DNA of 61,907 bases from Gemmatimonadota bacterium. GTDB lineage: Bacteria > Gemmatimonadota > Gemmatimonadetes > Gemmatimonadales > Gemmatimonadaceae. Both the position numbers and the translations under genes were made by a program. The notes beneath the pieces are model-generated. The model saw only the letters and a program-made list of their open reading frames with translations, was not told the DNA's origin and did no database searches. How positions within the stretch are numbered: the stretch's first letter is position 1; each line of letters starts with the position of its first letter. The stretch spans positions 1-61,907 of the forward strand of contig JAJTHG010000025.1 in the NCBI GenBank assembly GCA_021298835.1, written 5' to 3'. Shown here piece by piece: positions 12,599-21,100 of this stretch.

Positions 12599-14005
12599 GT
12601 GCAGCCCGGCCCGCAGCCAGCCGACACTCAAGAGGTCCCCCCGCCGCCTCTCCCCTTCCCCGACCGCCTGCCCGTGCGCCGCATCATCCTGACCGACCTC
12701 GACCGCGGCACCGTCCACGAGTTCCGGGACGTTGACGTCCGCATCGGCAGGGAGGCGGCGTGCGAACTCATGGTCGTCGAGGCCCCCGCATCCGCGGACA
12801 TCGGCGGCGTCCACGCCCGGCTCGCCCCGAGGCCCACGGGGTGGTGCCTCACCGACGAGCGATCCCGCGGTGGCACCTTCGTCAATCACGTCCGCCTCGT
12901 CGGGTCCGACCAGGCGATCCTGCGAACCGGTGACGTCATCCGCCTCGGCATCGGGCCCGCAGCCCGTCGGTATCGGGTCGCCCGAATCGAGACGGTCGCC
13001 AATCCCCGTCGCACCCAGGCACCGGGCAGGGTCGAGGTGCCGCAAGGCACCGGCGACATGGAGATCGCCACCGGTGCCGTCGGCGGGGCCGCCGCCGCCA
13101 CCGCCGCCGCGGCCCGGGCTCCGCGCAACGCCCACCTCGCCGCAGCCGCCGCGGCCGGTACCGTCGTCGCGTCCATGACGGTCGGGGTCGCCGGCGCTTC
13201 GACCGGAGGCCCCGCAGCACCGCCCCTGGCACCGAGACCGGGCAGCGGCGCCTTCTCCGGCGCCTGGACCGGCGCCTCGACCGGCGCCTGGACCGGCGCC
13301 TGGACCGGCGCCTCGACCGGCGCCTCGACCGGCGTCTGGACCGGCGTCTGGACCGGCGTCGCCGCCAGCGCGATCGCCGTCGCGGGAGCCGTCGCGGGAG
13401 CCGGCGGTGCCGTGGCGTGGCGACCGGCGAACGACCGAGCGCCGCTCACCGTGGCGCTCCAGCCGGCGGCAGCCGTCCGGACCGCCGTCGGCGCCGCCGG
13501 CAACATTCTCGCCGATGTCTCCGCCTGGTACGGCGGTCGTCGCGTACGCGCCACCGGGCTCGTCGTCTCCGAGGGCGGGCTGGTCGTGACGGTCCGCGAC
13601 GCCGTCCTCGGCCCCGACGGTGCCGCCCCGGATTCGGTCGTCGTGTCGTGGCCGCACGGGGGTCGGCACCGTGGGGTGCCGCAGCGGGTGGCCGACCGGC
13701 TCGGCGTCATCGCCCTGCAGCAGTGGCAGGGGCAGTGGCTCGGGGCGGCGGCACACGGAACCCCGGCCGCCACGGCGACGCCGACGGTCCTCGTCGGGTT
13801 CGATCGCGACTCGTCCCGCCCCGCCCTCGTGGCGTCGGAGGCCTCGGCAGCCGGTGCCGGAGCGGCGATCGACGTCCGCGGGGCGTCCGATCGCCTGCTC
13901 CCCGGGTCCGCCCTCGTGAATGTCGAGGGCCGGGTGGTCGGCCTGTGGCTCGGGCGCGGCCGCGCCGCCTCGCTCGACGAGGCGCTGCGGATCGCCTACC
14001 GCTGA
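12599..14005 (+). CDS. FHA-domain protein with GAWT repeats and degenerate trypsin-like tail
   Basis: Numbering is from the GTG at 12599 (468 aa); the start is uncertain because no ribosome binding site stands out, and a TTG at 12209 or a later GTG are alternatives. An FHA fold spans about 28-128, with RIGRE near 48-52, a GGVHARL element and [13 protein letters not shown] domains bind phosphothreonine. Residues 221-252 are eight GA[W/S]T or GVWT tetrapeptides, followed by an Ala/Gly/Val-rich probable membrane segment to about 275. The last ~165 residues resemble a trypsin/HtrA fold ([20 protein letters not shown], then [17 protein letters not shown]). The position of the catalytic His is taken by Asp and the GNSGGP serine motif reads LLPGSALVN, so proteolysis is unlikely. 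It is convergent with the kinase operon. Confidence 0.75.
   Translation: MQPGPQPADTQEVPPPPLPFPDRLPVRRIILTDLDRGTVHEFRDVDVRIGREAACELMVVEAPASADIGGVHARLAPRPTGWCLTDERSRGGTFVNHVRLVGSDQAILRTGDVIRLGIGPAARRYRVARIETVANPRRTQAPGRVEVPQGTGDMEIATGAVGGAAAATAAAARAPRNAHLAAAAAAGTVVASMTVGVAGASTGGPAAPPLAPRPGSGAFSGAWTGASTGAWTGAWTGASTGASTGVWTGVWTGVAASAIAVAGAVAGAGGAVAWRPANDRAPLTVALQPAAAVRTAVGAAGNILADVSAWYGGRRVRATGLVVSEGGLVVTVRDAVLGPDGAAPDSVVVSWPHGGRHRGVPQRVADRLGVIALQQWQGQWLGAAAHGTPAATATPTVLVGFDRDSSRPALVASEASAAGAGAAIDVRGASDRLLPGSALVNVEGRVVGLWLGRGRAASLDEALRIAYR
13259..13354 (+). repeat. 12-bp coding minisatellite (8 units)
   Basis: Eight in-frame 12-bp units of the type GGCGCCTGGACC, with TGG/TCG alternation and the last two carrying GTC. 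They encode GAWT, GAST and GVWT. The glycine every fourth residue makes a GxxxG zipper next to a probable membrane segment. Copy number changes would keep the frame. Confidence 0.9.
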
Positions 14006-14045
14006 TCGGCGTTCGCGCGACGTCCCGCGGTCGCCCGGGAGGCCG

Positions 14046-14432
14046 TCAGCGCTTCGCGACGATCCGCAGTTGCTCGATCAGCAGCGTGGGGCCGGAATCA
14101 CCCAGCGTCACGGCCTGCTGCGCGGCCACGCGCGTCGCTCCCGTCAGCGGCCGGCCGTTGAGGCGCGTGCCGTTGGTGCTCCCGGCGTCGAGCAGCACCA
14201 CCGACCCGAAGGCATCGATGCCGAGCTCGCAGTGCACGCGCGAGACGCCGTCGCCGGGCGCGGCCGGAATGCTCAGTTCGCACTCCGCGCTGCGGCCGAT
14301 CCGGATTCGCGCCGCCGTCGCCTCGTACACCGCCCCCCGCTTCACGTCCCGCAGCACCGCATGGACGACGAGGGATGGGCGCTCGACCTTGGCGGTCTCC
14401 TCGTCGTCGGGTGTCCCCACCGCCGGCGTCAT
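14046..14432 (-). CDS. Small FHA-domain protein
   Basis: Encodes 128 aa, nearly all one FHA fold. [12 protein letters not shown] (residues 42-53), VSRVHCELG (63-71) and the [12 protein letters not shown] loop (85-96) carry the conserved phosphothreonine-binding residues (Arg46, Ser64, Asn87 by pattern). The ATG overlaps the stop of the upstream barrel-like gene (ATGA), so it is the last gene of the kinase operon. By family knowledge it is a likely reader, and perhaps substrate, of the kinase encoded two genes upstream of the barrel; that link is inference. Confidence 0.85.
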   Translation of the reverse strand: MTPAVGTPDDEETAKVERPSLVVHAVLRDVKRGAVYEATAARIRIGRSAECELSIPAAPGDGVSRVHCELGIDAFGSVVLLDAGSTNGTRLNGRPLTGATRVAAQQAVTLGDSGPTLLIEQLRIVAKR

Positions 14433-15103
14433 CGCCGCGCGGCAGGCCCGAAGGAGAATCCGCCACCGAGGGTCAGCACCCCCATTTCCTCCGGGGCGCT
14501 GCGATTCCCGTTGAGCGTCACCGCATAGGACTCGGCCCGGTAGCCGACCTGCACGAACACCGGCAGGCGGCGCAGCCGGTAGAGCAGTGCCGTCTCGCCC
14601 TCGAGGCCGCTCGCCTCGCGGACCCCCGTCGGCAGCGTGGCGCCCTGCATGGACCACGCCCCGATCATCCCGCGCAGGCCGCTGCCGCCCAGCGGGAAGG
14701 TCGAGCGCAGGCCCACGCGGTTGAGGGTGTACTGGCTCGACGCGAGTTCGCCCACCAGCGCGCGCTGCGTCCGGCCCGCCTCGACCGACAGCCACTGCGG
14801 ACCCAGCACCACACGCGCATCGAGGTTGGCGACGCCGAGCCCGCGGTCGAGGTCCGCCCCGAAGCTGCGCACGTGCAGGCCGCCGAAGGCGAACCGGGCG
14901 AGCACCTCGACGGTGCCGCCTGTCCCGGTGAACTGCTGCGCGGCGGTGCCGACGACGCCGTTCCGGACGGTCGGCGCGGAGAGGGCGGTCACCCGAAACT
15001 CGGCCTGGGCGACCGCGGTCGCGGGCACGGCACCGGCGAGTGCGGCAAGGGCCAGCGATGCGCGGCGGAGCCACGGCATCCGGCGGGAACGTCGGGCGAT
15101 CAT
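14429..15103 (-). CDS. Exported protein, probable outer-membrane beta-barrel
   Basis: Encodes 224 aa. A signal peptide (basic MIARRSRR start, hydrophobic core, AVAQAEF cleavage region near residue 34) is followed by alternating polar/hydrophobic strands with many Gly, Arg and aromatic residues. The end [17 protein letters not shown] is like a final barrel strand and short tail. I do not recognise a named family. Both ends use 4-bp ATGA overlaps with its neighbours, placing it firmly in the kinase operon. An internal ATG nine codons in is an alternative start. Confidence 0.7.
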   Translation of the reverse strand: MIARRSRRMPWLRRASLALAALAGAVPATAVAQAEFRVTALSAPTVRNGVVGTAAQQFTGTGGTVEVLARFAFGGLHVRSFGADLDRGLGVANLDARVVLGPQWLSVEAGRTQRALVGELASSQYTLNRVGLRSTFPLGGSGLRGMIGAWSMQGATLPTGVREASGLEGETALLYRLRRLPVFVQVGYRAESYAVTLNGNRSAPEEMGVLTLGGGFSFGPAARR

Positions 15104-16143
15104 CGCGTGATCCTCACCGTGGTGACGGCCGCCGCGAGCCGGCGATCGTTCTCGGCGACCACTTCGGCCGCCTCGCGTGCGTGCGTCGCCCGGCGGTCGG
15201 CATTGGCCTTCGCATTGTCCGGCAGGTCCCGCCCCTTGTCGAGGAACACCGCCATGCCCGCCCCGACGGCGAGCGCCGCGGCGACGCCGAACGCGCGCGC
15301 ATCCACGCCGTAGGCGGAGCGCACCGGGTCCTCGGCCCGCAGGCCCGACGCCATGGCCGCCGTGGCACCGCCGAGCACCACCCCCGCGAGCAAGGCCCGC
15401 CTGCCGATCGGCTTGGCGCGCTCGGGCTTGAAACCGGTACTGTCGAGCGCCGGCACCGGCAGGAAGACCAGCGAGTCGCTCGCGAAGGTCGCTGCCAGCC
15501 GCACGACCTCCGAGTCGGCCGGCACGCGCGCCGAGACGACGAGCGTCCAGTCCCCGTTCGCGAGGAGGGGCACCCGGTCCCGCAACGCGGGGACGCGCAG
15601 CACCCCGTCCGGCCCCCGGCCGGCGGCGAGCGGCACGACGGCGCCGTTGCGCTCCGCGGTCAGGGCAACGTCCGCGGCCATCGTGGTGCGGAACGGCAGG
15701 ACCCACGCGCCGTCACCACCGCGGACCTGCTGGTCGCTCGCCGGTACGACCGCGAGCGCGAGCGTGCGCGTGCGCACGTCCGCGAGCAGCGAGTCGAGGC
15801 CTCGCCATCCAAGGGTGCGCGGGAACGTCGCGTCGAGGTCGAGCTTGACGAGCAGGCGCAGCGTGCGCGCCGCCGAGTCGGGACGCGCGGCGTCGGGATC
15901 GTTGGGGTACTGCGCGGCCGCGAGGACCCGCAGCACGTCGAGGCGCTGGGCGCGCGTGATCGTGGGCTGCTGCAGCGCGAGTCGGCAGATGCTGATCGCG
16001 CGACCGTACTCGAGGTCGTCGAAGGCCGTGCGCGCGGACTGCAACAGGCGGACGACGGGGTCACCGGCGGGCTGGGCCGTCGCGGGCGAGGGCGCGAAGG
16101 CCGCGCCGGCCGCGAGGCCCACTGTGCACAGGATTCGGATCAT
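15100..16143 (-). CDS. Exported hypothetical protein with C-terminal membrane segments
   Basis: Encodes 347 aa from the ATG that begins a clear signal peptide (MIRILCTVGLAAGAAFAPSPATAQP); a GTG 15 bp upstream, overlapping the kinase end, is also possible. The first ~100 mature residues are helical and tetratricopeptide-like (LLQSARTAFDDLEYGRAISI, then LRVLAAAQYPN). A beta-rich middle follows, then two hydrophobic segments (RRALLAGVVLGGATAAMASG and FGVAAALAVGAGMAVFLD) and a charged helix. No family is recognised. It follows the kinase by 5 bp and likely acts with it. Confidence 0.7.
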   Translation of the reverse strand: MIRILCTVGLAAGAAFAPSPATAQPAGDPVVRLLQSARTAFDDLEYGRAISICRLALQQPTITRAQRLDVLRVLAAAQYPNDPDAARPDSAARTLRLLVKLDLDATFPRTLGWRGLDSLLADVRTRTLALAVVPASDQQVRGGDGAWVLPFRTTMAADVALTAERNGAVVPLAAGRGPDGVLRVPALRDRVPLLANGDWTLVVSARVPADSEVVRLAATFASDSLVFLPVPALDSTGFKPERAKPIGRRALLAGVVLGGATAAMASGLRAEDPVRSAYGVDARAFGVAAALAVGAGMAVFLDKGRDLPDNAKANADRRATHAREAAEVVAENDRRLAAAVTTVRITR

Positions 16144-16148
16144 CGGGG

Positions 16149-18143
16149 TCACGGACACACCGGGGATGCCTTGTTGCGACCGACGACCGTCGTCTGGCCG
16201 GCTTCGATCTTCACGGTGCCTTCGGCGGCGACGCAGCCCGCCTTGCGGACGACCCAGTTGATCGTTCCCGCCTTCACCGGGACATTGCGCGGGGCCATGC
16301 CGACGGTGCCCTTGCCCACGCCGTCGATCTCGAGCGCGGCGTCATCCACGGAGCTGGCGATCTTGAGCGTCCCCATGGTGCCGGCCGCCCCGCCGTCCGA
16401 ACGGGGGGAATCGGCCTTCGGCTCGGGGGCCGGGTCGGCGTTGTTCGGCGTGACGGCCGGCGCGGTCGCGCCGGCGGCCGCACGCACGCGATCGACGGCG
16501 CTCGGCGTCCCCTTCGCCCGCGCGAACTGCGCGAGCCGATCCTTCTCGGCCTGCGCCTGACGGAGGCGTGCGGCGTCCTCCTCGGCGCGGCGACGTTCGT
16601 CGGCGATGCGCTTCTGCTCGAGCTCGGCGGCCGCCAGCTTCGCTCGCCGCTCCTCGGCGGCCCGTCGGCTGGTGGCCTTGTCCGGGGTGGGCACCGGGCC
16701 GGCGGCAGGGGCCGGCGGCGGCGGGGTCTCGACCGGCACCTCCACCGGCGGCGCCGGGGCCGCGGCGGACTCCGCCGGCGCCTGAGGCGCCTGAGGCGCC
16801 TGCGCGACCGGGGCGCCCGCGGGCGCTTGCACCGTCTCCGCGACGACGGGGGGGCGCCCGGACGTGAAGTACCAGGCCCCCCCGCCGACCGCCGCCAGCG
16901 CCAGCGCCGCAGCGGCGATCACCCCGACGCCGCCCGACGCCTTCGCGGGTGCCGACCGGAGTGCCGACCGGGGTGCCGACCGGGGTGCCGGCGCCGGCGC
17001 GGATGCCGGCTTCGCGGCGGGCTCAGTGGCGATGGCCGCCTCCACCGTGGGCGCCGACGACGCGGGCCGCTTCCCGGGCGGGATCGGCGAGAGGGGCACG
17101 CTCATCCGGGGCCGGAGCATCGCCCCGGTCTTCGCGAGCTCGATCAACTGCGTGCGCGCGGGATGGTGGTCGGGCAGCACCTTCGCGTCCAGCGCCGCGC
17201 TCACCGCCGCGAGGTCGGCGAAGCGGTCGTCGATCCGCTTCTCGAGCATGCGCATGACGGTCGCCGCGAGCTGCGGCGGCAGGTCGCCGCGCTCGGTGGC
17301 GATCGGGGGCGGGGCCTCCATGAGGTGCCCCTTCATGATCGTCATGATCGAGTCGCCGCCGAACGGCGTGTGGCCGGTCAGCATCTCGTAGGCGACGACG
17401 CCGAGCGAGTACTGGTCCGCGCCACCCGCGATGTTCTTCCCTTCGTACTGCTCGGGCGACATGTACGCCGGCGTGCCGACGGTCGCGCCGGTCATCGTGA
17501 GCCCCTTGGCCTCGGAGACCTTGGCGATGCCGAAGTCGGTCACGATCGCGTTGCCGTCCTCGTCGATCATGATGTTGGCCGGCTTGATGTCGCGGTGCAC
17601 GATGCCGCGCTTGTGCGCGTAGTGCAGCGCGCTGCAGACCTGCGACAGGATGCCGGTGGCCATCTCGACCGGGAGCGGTCCGACGTCCTTGATGATGGAG
17701 TCGAGCGGCCGCCCCTCGATGTACTTCATGACGAAGAACACGATCTTCGGCGTCTGCTTGACGGCGTAGATCGGGATCACGTTCGGGTGCTGCAGGTTCG
17801 CGGCGGTCTGCGCCTCGCGCCGGAAGCGCGCGATCGCGTCGTCACCCATCAGCATCTGCGGGTGCATGACCTTGATCGCGACCTTGCGGTTGAGCGCGAG
17901 GTCGAGGGCGAGGTACACCGTGGCCATGCCGCCCTTGCCCAGCATGCCGTAGATGTCGTAGTCGCCGAGGGTCGCCTCCATCAGGATCGGGAGGATCTCG
18001 TCCTTCTCGAGGACCGCCGTGGCCGCGTCGGCGCCGGCGGCGGGCCGCGCCCCCGAGACGTCCGTGCCGCAGCTCGAGCAGAAGCGCGTGCCGGGCGCGT
18101 GAGCGGCGCCGCACCGGTGGCAGGCGAGGGTGGTGGTCGTCAT
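16149..18143 (-). CDS. Zinc-ribbon Ser/Thr protein kinase with transmembrane helix and PEGA-like tail
   Basis: Encodes 664 aa. Cys8, Cys11, Cys22 and Cys25 form a zinc ribbon. The kinase domain (about 60-320) has the G-loop GKGGMA (69-74), Lys91 in VAIKV, HRDIKPAN (183-190), DFG (203-205) and MSPEQ (228-232), so it should be active. A Pro/Ala linker leads to one transmembrane helix near residue 420 (VIAAAALALAAVGGGAWYF). The outer part is a Pro-rich stretch, a charged coiled coil and a C-terminal PEGA-like domain (ALEIDGVGKGTVGMAPRNVPVKAG...). The layout is a Hanks-type receptor kinase sensing outside the cytoplasm. It lies 28 bp downstream of the giant Ig-like gene and 5 bp before the next gene. 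Confidence 0.92.
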   Translation of the reverse strand: MTTTTLACHRCGAAHAPGTRFCSSCGTDVSGARPAAGADAATAVLEKDEILPILMEATLGDYDIYGMLGKGGMATVYLALDLALNRKVAIKVMHPQMLMGDDAIARFRREAQTAANLQHPNVIPIYAVKQTPKIVFFVMKYIEGRPLDSIIKDVGPLPVEMATGILSQVCSALHYAHKRGIVHRDIKPANIMIDEDGNAIVTDFGIAKVSEAKGLTMTGATVGTPAYMSPEQYEGKNIAGGADQYSLGVVAYEMLTGHTPFGGDSIMTIMKGHLMEAPPPIATERGDLPPQLAATVMRMLEKRIDDRFADLAAVSAALDAKVLPDHHPARTQLIELAKTGAMLRPRMSVPLSPIPPGKRPASSAPTVEAAIATEPAAKPASAPAPAPRSAPRSALRSAPAKASGGVGVIAAAALALAAVGGGAWYFTSGRPPVVAETVQAPAGAPVAQAPQAPQAPAESAAAPAPPVEVPVETPPPPAPAAGPVPTPDKATSRRAAEERRAKLAAAELEQKRIADERRRAEEDAARLRQAQAEKDRLAQFARAKGTPSAVDRVRAAAGATAPAVTPNNADPAPEPKADSPRSDGGAAGTMGTLKIASSVDDAALEIDGVGKGTVGMAPRNVPVKAGTINWVVRKAGCVAAEGTVKIEAGQTTVVGRNKASPVCP

Positions 18144-18171
18144 GCGATCCTCCGGAACGACGGCGCGCGCA

Positions 18172-21100
18172 TCACAGGATGTTGAAGAGGAGGCTCAGAA
18201 TGGCCGCGGTGACCCCGGGCACGCTGGTGCCCGCCGTCACGGCGGCCCGGAGCTGGTAGCCGGTGCCGGGATTGTTGACCTGCAGCCCCGGGAAGGTGGC
18301 GAGGCCGTTGACCAGGTTCACCGGACCGCCCCCCGACAGCACGGTGCTCGCGCCGCCCACCGAGGTGGCGTTCGGCAGCGTCAGCGTGATCGTGCCCGTC
18401 AGGCCGTTCACCCCGGTCGTGAGGTTCGACACCACGTTGCCGAAGGCGTCGGTCACCCCGACCGTCACGGCGGGCGTGATGTTCGTGGCGCGGTTCGTGT
18501 TGGACGGGCCCTGCCGGAGGCTCAATTGCGCCGGGTTGCCGAACGGCACTACGGCGAACGACCGGTTGCCCGACAGGGTGGTGAGCCCCGCCGCGGTGAT
18601 GGTGAGCTGCAGCGAGTCCGCGGCGGTCACGCCGGTGAAGGCGCGTCCGTCGAGCCGCGTGAAGCAGCCGGTCGTGGTCTGGGTGGACGAGCCCGACAGC
18701 GCGATCCCGGCCGGCGGGGCCGTCCCGTTCGTCCTCCGCACGCCGAGCGTCACCGAGGGCGGTGCGGACGAGGCGCAGTTGCCAAGCGAATCGAACACAT
18801 AGAGGTAGGCGGCGAGGGGCTGGTTGTTGGCGAACCGCGCGCTGAACGACGAGTCCGTGCCGATCAGCGCCGCGGCCGGCGCGCCGCCCAGCACGACGAA
18901 GCGCGGCGTGCTCGCCGACCCCAGGCCCGTCGCGTCGAAGAAGAATCGGTTGAAGTTCTGCTGCATCGCGAAGCGCGGCCGGAGCCCCGTGAACGTCGCG
19001 ATGCCCGAGACGGCGTTCACTACGACCGGTGCCGTCACGTCCAGCGCCGTTTCCGTGGTCGCCGTCAGGTACGACGAGTCACCCGGGAACGACTGCCGAC
19101 CCCGGAGAGTGACCGCCGAGGTGGCCGAGGTGACGATGTTCTGGAAGCCGTCCACGATGGCGACGCGCAGGGAAGGCCACGTCGTGCCGGCCACCACCGT
19201 GGGCAGCGAGTCGAGCACGCGCAGCGCGGCGGCGGCGGCCGGTTCCACCGGCACGGCGTTGGCCGACGTGGCGGCGTTGAGTCCCGGGCTCGTGGCGACC
19301 AACGTGTACGGCCCCCCCGCCCGCTGGATCGTGGCGGCCGGGAACGTGGCGACCCCGTTGACCGCCGCGACCGTCACCGTCCCCGCGAACGGCGCGGCGC
19401 TCCCCTGCACCGACAGCGTGATCGGCACGGTGCCGGACGTGACGCGCGCATTCGACGAGTTGACCACCTCGACCGCCAGCGTCCCGCCGGACCCGCTGAG
19501 TACGCCGCCGGCCGTCGCGCTCGTCGGGACCGTCGTCGGGAGGAACCGGAGCGCAAACGCATCGCTCGCCTGCACCACGTTGAAGGACGCCGAGAGCCCG
19601 GCGTTCACCCCGTTCGCCGTCGCCACCAGCGCGTAGCCGCTCCCTGGGGCGTTGACCGACAGGTTCGCGAAGGTGGCCGTCCCCGTGCCGGGCGCGGGGG
19701 TCGCCGAGAGCGTCCCGAACAGGGATCCGTTCGTCGGTGTGTTCAATCCGGGCTGCACGCCCTGCTGCAGCGAGATCGAGATGGACCGCGCGACGCTGTC
19801 GGTCACGACGTTGCCCACCGAATCGAGCACCGCGACGACGGGGCTGCTGCCCATCGTCCCGCCGGCCAGCACGGTCGAGGGCTGGGTCGTGAACTGCAGC
19901 GCGGCGGCCGGGCCGTAGGTGGCGATCGCCAGTGGCACCGAATCCGGCTGCGGCGACGCCGCCACGCCGCTCCCGGGGGACAATGTCACCACGAGGCGCC
20001 GGGCCCCGCCGGCGTCCGGCACGAGGTTGGTGAAGGTGACGGTGCTGGCCGTGTCACCGGTGCCGATGGACGTGACCGCCGTCGTCTGGCCCGCGAGCGC
20101 CCCTCCGCCGGACAGCGCGATCGAAACCCGCGCCCCCGCCATGCGGACCCCTTGGCCGAGCGCGTCGAGCAGGATCACCCGCACCGGACCCATGGCGCCG
20201 TTCCGCACCCCCGTGGCCGGTGCCTGCATGATGCGCGGCCGCATCGCCGGTCCCATCACGACGAAGGGCGCCGACGTGTCCGCGTCCAACGCGGGGCTGG
20301 TGATGACCCAGCGATACTGGCCCGGGGTGGTGAGGACGACGGGCGAGAGCTGCCACGCCCCATTGACGCTCGTGGTGGTGGTGGATCCACCCACGATCGC
20401 GCCCGCCGGACCGATGATGCCAAGCGTCACCGGAACGGCGGCTGTCGTCACCCGGTTGCCGCCGGCATCCAGGACGTTGCCGAAAAGGAGGTAGCCCGTG
20501 CCGGCCGAAATCCGGCTCCCCGCGTTCCACTCGACGCGCACCCGCTGCGCGCTGCCGACGGTGGCGGTGACCGCCGCTGTCGTGTCGCGCCGCGCGTAGG
20601 AGACGCCCCGCCAACTGAACGGCGTGAGGCGCACCTCCTGTCCCGGGGACGCCGACACGAGCAGCGAATCGAAGCGCGCCACGCCGTTGACGAGCGCCAC
20701 CCCGGTGCGGCCGAAGGTGCTCCAGAAGGTCGGGCCCGGCGAGAAGGGCGTCAGCCCGATCGAGTCGCTCGCCGTGGTCACCACGTTGCCACCGCTGTCC
20801 GTGGCTGCGACGACCGGCGACGGCGTCATCCGGGCCATCGGGATCAGAGTCGCCGGCACCTCGAGGAACCGGAGCCGCGAGACCGGGCCGACGTTCACCC
20901 GGAACCGGGGGGTCGAATCCGCGACGATCCCCGGCAGGCTCGACTGCGCCACGATCCGCAGCCCGGTGTCGGCGCGCGGGATCGTCACGCCCGTGAACTG
21001 CGCGACCCCGTTGGCGGCCGTCACGGTCGTCGTCCCGGCGAGGGTGGCGCCCGCGGCCCCCGTCAGCGACAGGGTGATCTGGTCGGTGCGCGTGGAGACC

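Noticed and set aside
13259-13354. CRISPR or binding-site array
   Set aside because: The 12-bp units are contiguous and in frame, so it is a coding minisatellite.
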